Assembly: GCA_964230215.1 (NCBI GenBank)
Contig: CAXRGQ010000006.1
Coordinates: 496,001 to 560,000 of the forward strand
From: JAUILH01 sp964230215
GTDB taxonomy: Bacteria > Bacteroidota > Bacteroidia > Flavobacteriales_D > JAUILH01
Direction: 5' to 3'
DNA: 64,000 nucleotides
The number at the start of each line of letters is the position of its first letter. The first letter of the stretch is position 1. Positions 35,533 through 42,810 of this stretch are shown here, in pieces. A program made the translations under genes and the position numbers. The notes under the pieces are model-generated. The model saw only the letters and a list, made by a program, of their open reading frames with translations, did no database searches and had not been told where the DNA came from.

Positions 35533-37914
35533 TTAATCATCACTGTAATCGCCGTAGCCATAACCATAGCCATAACCATAGCCATAACCATATCCGTAGC
35601 CATACTTACCATAGTATTTTTGCCACCTTGAGACCTTTACCCCATTTAGGACAATTCCACAATTCTTGAGTTTGTTTTTGCTTACCAAAGTTTCAACAAA
35701 AGCAATTTCTTTTTTTCTCGTGTTATTGGTATTAAAAACAAAAATATTTGCATCAACTTTGTTCATTAAAGATATTGCATCTGATATTAGACCGACGGGA
35801 GGCGTGTCAACAATAACATAGTCATAATTGTCGCTACCATAAGCAATCAATTCATCTATTTTATCATTCATGATTAATTCAGATGGATTAGGAGGCACAG
35901 GACCACAAAAAACAACATCTAAATTAGGTTCATCTGAACTTATTATAATTTCATCTAAACTACTTTTCCCGATAATAAACGTGCTGATTCCAATATCAAC
36001 TTTTTCTTTGAAAGCTCTGTAAATTCTAGGCTTATGCATGTCCAGCTCAATAAGCAACACCTTCTTATTAGCCCTTGCAATGATTGTAGCCAAATTAAGT
36101 GCACAAAACGTTTTTCCTTCCCCTGGAGCAACAGAAGTAATTAATATCGTCTTCTTGTTAGATTTATCGCTTCTGGATGCTCCAAAATATTGCAGATTTG
36201 TTCGAATAGACCGGAATGACTCTGATAATTGAGACTTAGAGTCAGAAGACATTAACTGATAATCTAATGCTGATTTATCAGTATTTTTAAATACCTGACC
36301 TATTACAGGTAAGCTGGTCACATCTGATAACTCTCCGAGATTTGATATTTTTCTGTAAAATGTTTCCCTCACAAAAGCGATTACTGCAGCAATAATAAAT
36401 CCAGCACCTATGAAAATCATCAAAAATTTATTTCTATTTGGTGCCATTTGTCCTGCTGAACGCGCTCGCTCAATCACTTTAGTTTCAGGAATAATACCTG
36501 CCTTTGCTATTACCGTACTTGCCCTTTTTTCCAACAAATACATGTAAAGCTTATGATTGACATCCAGCTTTCGCGTAATATTTAACAAGCCTCTCTGCTT
36601 TAGGGGCATCCTAGAAAGGTTAGCTTCTATTTTTCCAATTTCCTGTGAAACAGTATTCAATCTTGACTCAAGTGCTTTTTTGGTATTTATTATGTATTCA
36701 AGTACGTTGTCCTTTAAATCAGATATTTGAACATTAATCTGTAAGATTTTGGTAGATGAGTCTGTAAACGACCTTTTTGCTTCAATTCTTTTATTTTGCA
36801 AATCATAGAACTCCGATATCCGAGTAGACAAAAACTCATCATCAGAATTGATATAAACGGAGCTAGGTAGAAGTATGTCAGAGGTTGGGACTATGTTCAA
36901 TATGTAGCTTTCTAACGTCCGTAAATCATTAATTTTAAGTCTAACCAATCGCGACTCATCTTGATACTTTATTAGATTATCGAAATGAATAGCTTCTTCA
37001 CGATCTAAATCAAGGATTGACTTGTTTTCTTTATAAATATCCAGAGTATCCTCAATCTCATTTAGTACACCTATCACCTCATTTAGCTGTTTATCGATAT
37101 AATGTAAAGTACTATCGTTCCTCTCAATTTTGGACTCCAATGTATAATCAATGTATACTTTAGATAACTCATCTAGAAACTGCACCCCTCTTTGTGGAAT
37201 TTCATCCAAAACAAGCAACTCTAGTATATTGGTGTACTCAACGTTGGTTACCGTTAGGTTGGACAAATACTTTCCAACAAGATCTGCCTTTGATCTTATC
37301 TGTATGTAATAATCAACTTTTTTATGTGTTTCAAGACGGTCACTTGTAAAGTCATTAGTTTTCTTTGGAATTACCTCAAAATATTTAAGATTGTTCACCG
37401 TCTCGAACAATGCATATTCCTCAATTTTATTACCACCTATTTCATAGCTGAGTTTTATTTTGTCCTCATCTATTATTTTAACGTCTATCTTTTTTCCATA
37501 TATCGCCTTGTTGACGACATTTACGTCTAATTTATATGGCAAGCCTACCCATACCTCCTGACTTTTAACTCTACCTTCAATGTAATATGCTACCTCAAAA
37601 TCAAGACGATCTAATGCCCTCTCTATTAAATCCCGTGATTTTATTACACGGCTTTGATTTTGCATATCCGAATAAATGTCGCCATATCCAATTGACCGAT
37701 AAATGTTGTTTTGATAATCGTAGACATCCGATGACTTTACCAATATCTGAGTCTTTGCACCATAAATATCCACCATTTGATATGTGTAGAGATATCCTAG
37801 CAGACCGGCAAACAAGGGAATTGTACAAAGTAGCCATAAATTCCTGATTAAAGTCCTAAAAAGAACAGCCAAATCCTTGGCCGACAATATATTGTTATCC
37901 TGCTTATCCTTCAT
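35533..37914 (-). CDS. Wzc-type chain-length regulator with fused BY-kinase domain
   Basis: 793 residues. Transmembrane helix ~35-55 followed by a Wzz domain, a long periplasmic coiled-coil region (~260-480), the KQRGLLNITR and P-rich second helix (~505-525), then a cytoplasmic bacterial tyrosine kinase: Walker A TSVAPGEGKTFCALNLA near 595, Walker A' LLIELDMHKP, Walker B YVIVDTPP near 700. The Walker A' departs from the usual DxDxR by Glu and His. The tail carries nine Tyr-Gly units plus three further tyrosines, the likely autophosphorylation cluster. ATG at 37914 is chosen over an adjacent GTG. It controls polymer length and export in Wza/Wzx/Wzy systems; no such partners are in the window. 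Confidence 0.88.
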   Translation of the reverse strand: MKDKQDNNILSAKDLAVLFRTLIRNLWLLCTIPLFAGLLGYLYTYQMVDIYGAKTQILVKSSDVYDYQNNIYRSIGYGDIYSDMQNQSRVIKSRDLIERALDRLDFEVAYYIEGRVKSQEVWVGLPYKLDVNVVNKAIYGKKIDVKIIDEDKIKLSYEIGGNKIEEYALFETVNNLKYFEVIPKKTNDFTSDRLETHKKVDYYIQIRSKADLVGKYLSNLTVTNVEYTNILELLVLDEIPQRGVQFLDELSKVYIDYTLESKIERNDSTLHYIDKQLNEVIGVLNEIEDTLDIYKENKSILDLDREEAIHFDNLIKYQDESRLVRLKINDLRTLESYILNIVPTSDILLPSSVYINSDDEFLSTRISEFYDLQNKRIEAKRSFTDSSTKILQINVQISDLKDNVLEYIINTKKALESRLNTVSQEIGKIEANLSRMPLKQRGLLNITRKLDVNHKLYMYLLEKRASTVIAKAGIIPETKVIERARSAGQMAPNRNKFLMIFIGAGFIIAAVIAFVRETFYRKISNLGELSDVTSLPVIGQVFKNTDKSALDYQLMSSDSKSQLSESFRSIRTNLQYFGASRSDKSNKKTILITSVAPGEGKTFCALNLATIIARANKKVLLIELDMHKPRIYRAFKEKVDIGISTFIIGKSSLDEIIISSDEPNLDVVFCGPVPPNPSELIMNDKIDELIAYGSDNYDYVIVDTPPVGLISDAISLMNKVDANIFVFNTNNTRKKEIAFVETLVSKNKLKNCGIVLNGVKVSRWQKYYGKYGYGYGYGYGYGYGYGYGDYSDD
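35551..35604 (-). repeat. In-frame hexanucleotide repeat, nine units, encoding (Tyr-Gly)9
   Basis: Nine consecutive 6-base units (gccata, accata and close variants on the plus strand) alternate so that the repeat is close to a 12-base period. It encodes the tyrosine tail of the Wzc-like kinase. As units are multiples of three, gain or loss by slippage would keep the frame and change only the number of phosphorylatable tyrosines. Confidence 0.85.
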
Positions 37915-37925
37915 CACGCGGGTTG

Positions 37926-37959
37926 CAAACCTACAAAAATAAGTCGTTTACTAGGTTTG
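37926..37959. promoter_or_regulatory. Inverted pair CAAACCTA / TAGGTTTG in the divergent wzc-xrtF region
   Basis: CAAACCTA at 37926-37933 and TAGGTTTG at 37952-37959 are exact inverted copies. Each is also a full TAnnTTTG match pointing towards its gene (wzc-like on minus, the small exosortase substrate on plus). They may be back-to-back -7 boxes or the two half sites of an operator. Neither has a good -33 partner. Confidence 0.35.
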
Positions 37960-38034
37960 TCCTATTTTTGTTGCACTTTATGATGAAAATATTACTTCTG
38001 ATGGATAAAATGAGGTGGTGATATGATATATTTA

Positions 38035-38042
38035 TATATTTG
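38035..38042 (+). promoter_or_regulatory. Possible -7 element TATATTTG just before the small substrate gene
   Basis: A full TAnnTTTG match ends 6 bases before the ATG at 38049, so transcription from it would start almost at the start codon. No TTG stands 17-23 bases upstream, so the assignment is weak. The box includes the TTG at 38040, which argues against that codon as translation start. Confidence 0.3.
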
Positions 38043-38048
38043 TACTCA

Positions 38049-38291
38049 ATGAAGTGGATTAAATTAATCGGAATTGTAGTTGTACTTGTTGTAAGTACAC
38101 AATTACTTCAGGCTCAGCCAGCCGGAGGAGGACCAGGTGGACCACCCGCTGGAGGACCGCCACCTTGTTGGCCACCACCCTGCGTTCCAGTAGACGGTGG
38201 ACTAGGCTTCTTAATAGCTGCAGGTGTGGCTTTAGGAGGAAAAAAACTTTACGACCTTAGAAAAAATAACAATAACGAAAAGTTGAGCTAG
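38049..38291 (+). CDS. Minimal exosortase substrate, PID-CTERM-like tail
   Basis: 80 residues in four parts: a signal peptide 1-23 (cleavage after QAQ), a 23-residue Pro/Gly-rich stretch with Cys40 and Cys45, the motif PVDGG at 47-51, a short hydrophobic helix (GLGFLIAAGVALGG) and a basic end (KKLYDLRK). Motif plus helix plus basic tail is the tripartite exosortase/sortase sorting signal; PVDGG resembles the PID-CTERM form known in Bacteroidota. Almost nothing remains after processing, so the mature product is a tiny anchored peptide or a carrier. Its stop lies in the loop of a terminator hairpin 19 bases before the xrtF ATG. Substrate role is inferred from structure and position. Confidence 0.75.
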   Translation: MKWIKLIGIVVVLVVSTQLLQAQPAGGGPGGPPAGGPPPCWPPPCVPVDGGLGFLIAAGVALGGKKLYDLRKNNNNEKLS

Positions 38292-38306
38292 TCTCAACTT
38301 TTTTTT
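38278..38306 (+). terminator. Intrinsic terminator between substrate gene and xrtF
   Basis: Left arm aaaagttgag (38278-38287), loop ctagt, right arm ctcaactttt, continuing to a run of eight T ending at 38306. The stop codon TAG of the substrate gene is in the loop, and the xrtF ATG follows the T-run after three bases. It has all parts of a rho-independent terminator and should reduce read-through into xrtF. Confidence 0.75.
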
Positions 38307-38309
38307 CGC

Positions 38310-38873
38310 ATGAAAGATTTTTTGAAGAATAATCCCCTTGCTAAGTTTTTACTTATAGCCTTAGGTGCTTATATCGCATGGATTATTCTTTATGAAGGCG
38401 TATTTGAATCATTAGGCTGGAAAATTAAACTGGACTTTTGGGTGTCTCAAGTTCTATCTGACACCAGCGCTGTGCTTCTTGATATATTCGGTTTTGATCC
38501 AACCCAACGCACTGAAGGTGATTTTGTGGTAATAGGACTGCCAGATCCTTCTGGGTTTGGTGTGCATATAGGTCCCGATTGTAACGGGGTGAGCTTATTT
38601 GCTTTATTCCTTGTATATGTGCTCGCGTTCCCTGGCCCAAGCAAAAAGAAACTTTGGTTTATCCCTCTCGGAATTCTTAGCATACATTTATTAAATACAA
38701 TACGTATTGCTTCATTGGCATATATTGCACGTTATTACCCTGCATACCTAGATTTAAACCACACCTACACCTTTCAGATACTGGTGTATGGGTATGTATT
38801 TTTCCTATGGTATGTGTGGACCAACAAATTGAGCGGATTAACCCATGACAAAAACACCTCTGAGGAAATATAG
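38310..38873 (+). CDS. xrtF: Exosortase family protein, XrtF type
   Basis: 187 residues, polytopic inner-membrane protein. The catalytic triad of the exosortase/archaeosortase family is visible: Cys91 in GPDCNGVSLFALF, Arg132 in LLNTIRIASLAYIARY and His151 in DLNHTYTFQILVYGYVF. The compact length and the following associated gene match the XrtF system of Flavobacteria. It should cleave C-terminal sorting tails on the periplasmic side and transfer the protein to an unknown membrane component. The only substrate-like gene in the window is directly upstream, separated by a terminator. The start ATG is just after the T-run; no Shine-Dalgarno is seen. Confidence 0.88.
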   Translation: MKDFLKNNPLAKFLLIALGAYIAWIILYEGVFESLGWKIKLDFWVSQVLSDTSAVLLDIFGFDPTQRTEGDFVVIGLPDPSGFGVHIGPDCNGVSLFALFLVYVLAFPGPSKKKLWFIPLGILSIHLLNTIRIASLAYIARYYPAYLDLNHTYTFQILVYGYVFFLWYVWTNKLSGLTHDKNTSEEI

Positions 38874-39345
38874 ATGGGTTAGTGTCATCCTATTGGCCGC
38901 CCTTATACTGATGTCTGGTTATAAACGGGATCGTGTGTTCTATTATCTAGATGCTCGTATTCAATATGAAGAGGGAAATTATCACAGAGATTTAGCTAAA
39001 GAGTATCTACCAGATTCTGAATTTAAAACCATTTATAATCAAGATTTGGATGGACTTTATAAAGAGAAGTGGATACAAACAGGGAAATTCACGGTTATCT
39101 ATTTTTTGATTGCTTTTTTAGGCTTAATATTATTTGAAACCGATAAGTCTTTCTTTAAATACCTACTATATCTGTATCTAGCACTCACTTTAATAGGTTT
39201 TCTCGCATATGGTCTCGATTATGTCATCTCAATGAATAATCTAGGCTATACTATTGCCATGTTCCTTATGCACATTCTACAATCTCCTCTGCCTCTTTTT
39301 ATTTTCCTTCCTGCCCAAGTTCTTCTCACTTATAAAAAGAAATAA
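38845..39345 (+). CDS. Exosortase F system-associated membrane protein
   Basis: 166 residues with an N-terminal helix (VILLAALILMSGYKRD), an extracytoplasmic segment (ARIQYEEGNYHRDLAKEYL) and three further helices from about 75 to 160. The size, layout and 29-base overlap with xrtF match the partner protein known to accompany XrtF. Its biochemical role is not established; it may be a chaperone or the acceptor-side component. No promoter is seen of its own, so it depends on read-through past the terminator. Confidence 0.82.
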   Translation: MTKTPLRKYRWVSVILLAALILMSGYKRDRVFYYLDARIQYEEGNYHRDLAKEYLPDSEFKTIYNQDLDGLYKEKWIQTGKFTVIYFLIAFLGLILFETDKSFFKYLLYLYLALTLIGFLAYGLDYVISMNNLGYTIAMFLMHILQSPLPLFIFLPAQVLLTYKKK

Positions 39346-39402
39346 ACATTTCTTAGGCAACTGAATTTAAGTTTATAGCTTTGCCGCATCATTTTAAAAG
39401 CT

Positions 39403-40674
39403 ATGGTTAGAGACACTACTATTTTCGACTTAATTGAGCAAGAAAAGTCACGTCAACTGAATGGAATTGAGCTAATTGCATCCGAAAACTTTGTGAGTCC
39501 GCAGGTAATGGAAGCTATGGGATCTGTACTTACAAATAAGTATGCAGAAGGGCTTCCGGGTAAACGCTATTATGGAGGATGTGAAGTGGTTGATAAAGTT
39601 GAAAATTTAGCCATTGATAGACTAAAAGAATTGTTTGGTGCTGCATGGGCAAATGTTCAACCACATTCGGGTGCACAAGCAAATGCAGCGGTTATGCTGG
39701 CATGTTTAAACCCTGGTGATGCCATATTAGGTTTTGATTTATCGCATGGCGGACATTTAACACATGGTTCGTCTGTAAACTTTAGTGGAAAACTATACGA
39801 GCCACATTTTTACGGTGTTGAAGAAGACACTGGCATGATTGATTACGACAAGTTGCACGACACTGCAAAACAAGTAATGCCGAAAATGATTATATGTGGA
39901 GCATCTGCATATTCGAGAGATTGGGACTACGAGCGCCTAAGAGAGATTGCCGATGAAGTAGGCGCAATTCTGCTTGCAGATATTTCACACCCAGCAGGTT
40001 TAATTGCAAGCGGTCTACTAAATAATCCTCTTCCTCACTGTCATGTAGTTACAACAACTACGCATAAAACACTAAGAGGTCCAAGAGGTGGCGTTATTAT
40101 GATGGGGAATGATATGGCCAATCCATGGGGTATAACTACGCCAAAAGGTACGGTTAGAATGCTATCATCTCTGCTTGACTCAGGTGTATTCCCAGGCACG
40201 CAAGGAGGTCCTTTAGAACATGTTATTGCAGCAAAGGCAGTTGCTTTTGGAGAAGCACTTAGTAATGATTACAAGTCTTACTGTAAACAAGTTATAGCAA
40301 ACGCACAAGCTATGGCAGATACTCTAGTGGCGAAAGGGTATAAGATTATTTCAGGTGGTACAGATAATCATTCTATGCTGATCGATCTTAGAAACAAAAA
40401 CATATCTGGTAAAGATGCTGAAAATGCTCTGGTTAAGGCTGAAATTACCGTGAATAAGAACATGGTTCCATTTGATGATAAATCTCCTTTTGTTACAAGC
40501 GGAATTAGAATTGGTACGCCAGCTATAACTACTAGAGGTCTCAAAGAAGAGGATTGCAAGAAAGTAGTTGAGTTGATGGACCGTGTTTTAACTAACCACG
40601 ACAATGAGCAAGTGATTTCAGAAGTTAAAAATGAGGTACATGCCTTAATGAATGGATTACCGTTGTTCGCTTAA
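39403..40674 (+). CDS. glyA: Serine hydroxymethyltransferase
   Basis: 423 residues. PLP enzyme converting serine and tetrahydrofolate to glycine and 5,10-methylene-tetrahydrofolate in the cytosol. Visible landmarks are GIELIASENFVSPQVMEAMG near the N-terminus, KYAEGLPGKRYYGGCE, PHSGAQANAAVM and TTTTHKTLRGPRGG with the PLP lysine near residue 227. Length is normal. A TAGCTTTG box at 39376-39383 could be its -7 element, with a leader of about 15 bases. Its stop is two bases from the end of the convergent cyclase gene. Confidence 0.96.
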   Translation: MVRDTTIFDLIEQEKSRQLNGIELIASENFVSPQVMEAMGSVLTNKYAEGLPGKRYYGGCEVVDKVENLAIDRLKELFGAAWANVQPHSGAQANAAVMLACLNPGDAILGFDLSHGGHLTHGSSVNFSGKLYEPHFYGVEEDTGMIDYDKLHDTAKQVMPKMIICGASAYSRDWDYERLREIADEVGAILLADISHPAGLIASGLLNNPLPHCHVVTTTTHKTLRGPRGGVIMMGNDMANPWGITTPKGTVRMLSSLLDSGVFPGTQGGPLEHVIAAKAVAFGEALSNDYKSYCKQVIANAQAMADTLVAKGYKIISGGTDNHSMLIDLRNKNISGKDAENALVKAEITVNKNMVPFDDKSPFVTSGIRIGTPAITTRGLKEEDCKKVVELMDRVLTNHDNEQVISEVKNEVHALMNGLPLFA

Positions 40675-40676
40675 AT

Positions 40677-41699
40677 TTAGCTTTGCATCCATTTGTAAAC
40701 ATCTACTTTATTTTCTTTACCCTTTAGCTCAAGAGCGCCCACATGCTCAAATTGTGACTTTGTAGATGTAATGTTATTATATACATCTTCGCTAACTAGC
40801 AGATTTGCATTGTGTTGATTGCACATACCCTGAATACGTGCACTTGTGTTGAGGGTATCACCACTAAAGTCAACGTTCTTTTTTAAATAACCAATAACAG
40901 CCCCTATACATTCTCCAGTGTGAATTCCTGATTTAAACAGAGGCTCAAACCCATACTTTTTCATGAAGTAATCCTTCTTCTTGGCTAAAATTTGATTTAT
41001 GGCAATGTGCAAATTTGTGCAGTTATCATCTTTAAATCCATCCTCAAAGCGCCACGTAAAAATTACTTCATCGCCAATATATTTTAGAATGCTTGCCTTG
41101 TGTTTTAGAGCTGGTCCAGTCATATAATAGAGAGATTCATTTACAAATTCATAAAACATTTTATCGTCCATCTTCTCTGCAATCGCCGTACTATCCTTCA
41201 TATCAATAAACATAAATACTCTATTCTCTTTTCTCGGCTTACTATACCTTCCACTAATAAAACTGGCGAATGTCCCCTGCCCCATTATTATCTCGGTGGT
41301 GTAGATAAAAAGAACAAAGAATGATAGAACCGCATATCGATATATTTGTAGGACGTATCCTTTATCCATCATCATATCAGTAAAATAGGAGAATCTAAAA
41401 CTCTGCATCAGGTTTTTTCCGTCAACAAAATAGGCCTCAATCGAAACGCCCATAATTATGAGCAGGTTAATTCCCAAGAGAATAATAAAGTACTCAATAT
41501 AAATTGGTAATGATTTTAACCTCTGTGTCACCACAAACTCTTTCACAAAGATGCTCCCAGCGCCCACCACAAAAGCCGATAATGCCTCCCACCACAAGAA
41601 TGATCTGCCTTCATAAATAAGAAGCATCAGATACAATACGGCTCCTATCAAACCATATCGTAAAATGCCTTTTAACTTGTATAATGTATATCTAAACAT
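40677..41699 (-). CDS. Membrane-bound class III adenylate/guanylate cyclase
   Basis: 340 residues. Four to five N-terminal helices (residues ~12-160) are followed by a class III catalytic domain: FMFIDMKDSTAIAE near 168 with both metal aspartates candidates (Asp in FIDMKD and in KYIGDEV near 210), FKSGIHTGECIGAVIGY near 263, and SGDTLNTSARIQGMC, whose Asn and Arg fit the transition-state residues. It probably makes cAMP or cGMP in response to an unknown membrane signal. The substrate-specifying Lys/Asp pair could not be assigned. Divergent from the ICMT-like gene with only 52 bases between starts. Confidence 0.82.
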   Translation of the reverse strand: MFRYTLYKLKGILRYGLIGAVLYLMLLIYEGRSFLWWEALSAFVVGAGSIFVKEFVVTQRLKSLPIYIEYFIILLGINLLIIMGVSIEAYFVDGKNLMQSFRFSYFTDMMMDKGYVLQIYRYAVLSFFVLFIYTTEIIMGQGTFASFISGRYSKPRKENRVFMFIDMKDSTAIAEKMDDKMFYEFVNESLYYMTGPALKHKASILKYIGDEVIFTWRFEDGFKDDNCTNLHIAINQILAKKKDYFMKKYGFEPLFKSGIHTGECIGAVIGYLKKNVDFSGDTLNTSARIQGMCNQHNANLLVSEDVYNNITSTKSQFEHVGALELKGKENKVDVYKWMQS

Positions 41700-41700
41700 A

Positions 41701-41733
41701 TTGACTTAGCGACTGTAATATTACTTAGATTTG
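41701..41733 (+). promoter_or_regulatory. Bacteroidota promoter, TTG-N22-TAGATTTG
   Basis: TTG at 41701 and TAGATTTG ending at 41733, separated by 22 bases. Transcription would begin about 14 bases before the ATG at 41752. The TTG at 41731 lies inside the -7 box, so it cannot be the start of translation from this promoter. Confidence 0.5.
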
Positions 41734-41751
41734 CAAGACTATCGGAAGGAA

Positions 41752-42738
41752 ATGCCTGCTTTTTTAAGACTATACGTATTAGATATGATCCTTGTTTGGG
41801 GAGCTTACGGCGTATACTATCTCTACCCATTTGCGCATCTTGGATCACTTCAACAAAAAGAATTTGGCATAGAGATATTGCTTTACCTAACCATCGCTTA
41901 TAGCATAATCGCTCTTTATACTTTGTACCATAAGGCAGCTCAAGATGAGTCAACAAAAGCTTATCGGATTCTGGAAGCATTGCTCTCAAAAAAGTCCGTT
42001 AAAGGTGTAAAAAACGATCTTCTTTTTATGGGAGTTAAGTTCTTTTTTATTCCTCTTATGGTGCCATCAACTATTGCTTACGGCGAATCAGTTTGGACGA
42101 TGATGCAGAACTTTAATGCGGCTAAGTTGAGTTTTATTCAGCTTTTTAATTCACAGATTTTCCCCATAATCGTTCAGCTAGTCATGGTTATTTCATTGGC
42201 CTACTATAGCTTTGGCTACCTCATTGAGTCGAAGAAATTAGGTAGTACGGTGCGCTCTGTAGAACCTAGTCTTTTTGGCTGGCTTGTTTGCATAGTATGT
42301 TATGTCCCATTTTATACCTTCTTGGCAAAATACGTTCCTATGTACACCCATGATTTAGCCTATTTCTATAATGATACCGTCACTTTTATAGTTAGACTCG
42401 TTCTTATTGTCGCTATGTCATATAAAATTTGGGCAATATCTGTTTTGGGTGCTAAATGCTCTAACCTTACCAATAGAGGTATCGTAACTGCGGGTCCCTA
42501 CAAACATGTTCGACATCCACATTATGTCGCTAAGCTGAGTGTATGGTGGATTACACTTATACCGGCAATAAACAATGAATCCATTGGCACTAGCTGGGAG
42601 CCACTATTGTATATGTTATTATGGACACTGATTTACGGCTTAAGAGCGTATACTGAAGAACAGCACTTATTGAGTGATAAAGATTACCAGTCGTACTACA
42701 ATAAGGTAAAATATCGTTTTATCCCTGGGCTCTATTAA
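41752..42738 (+). CDS. Integral membrane methyltransferase, ICMT/phospholipid-methyltransferase-like
   Basis: 328 residues, eight or more helices. The C-terminal third has GIVTAGPYKHVRHPHYVAKL near 250 and EEQHLLSDKDYQSYYNKVKY near the end, the GPYxxVRHPxY...E core that binds SAM in isoprenylcysteine carboxyl methyltransferases, PEMT and NnrU-type proteins. The ~220-residue N-terminal membrane part is longer than in ICMT itself and was not recognised. The ATG at 41752, with GGAAGGAA just upstream, is used because an upstream TTG falls in a promoter box. It probably methylates a lipid or membrane-associated thiol or amine; substrate unknown. Confidence 0.72.
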   Translation: MPAFLRLYVLDMILVWGAYGVYYLYPFAHLGSLQQKEFGIEILLYLTIAYSIIALYTLYHKAAQDESTKAYRILEALLSKKSVKGVKNDLLFMGVKFFFIPLMVPSTIAYGESVWTMMQNFNAAKLSFIQLFNSQIFPIIVQLVMVISLAYYSFGYLIESKKLGSTVRSVEPSLFGWLVCIVCYVPFYTFLAKYVPMYTHDLAYFYNDTVTFIVRLVLIVAMSYKIWAISVLGAKCSNLTNRGIVTAGPYKHVRHPHYVAKLSVWWITLIPAINNESIGTSWEPLLYMLLWTLIYGLRAYTEEQHLLSDKDYQSYYNKVKYRFIPGLY

Positions 42739-42810
42739 GACTGTAATTTTTGCGGCATTTACATGCAATTTCTGTATGTGTTGCGTACATTTATAGAAAA
42801 TTTTATAGTT

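Noticed and set aside
35551..35604. CRISPR-like or intergenic tandem repeat
   Set aside because: Units are only 6 bases, have no spacers and lie in frame inside the kinase gene.
38040..38048. TTG start of the exosortase substrate at 38040
   Set aside because: The ATG at 38049 gives a normal signal peptide start (MKWIKL) and the TTG overlaps a -7-like box.
41731..41751. TTG start of the ICMT-like gene at 41731
   Set aside because: The codon is inside the TAGATTTG -7 element, so the transcript would not contain it; ATG at 41752 is used.
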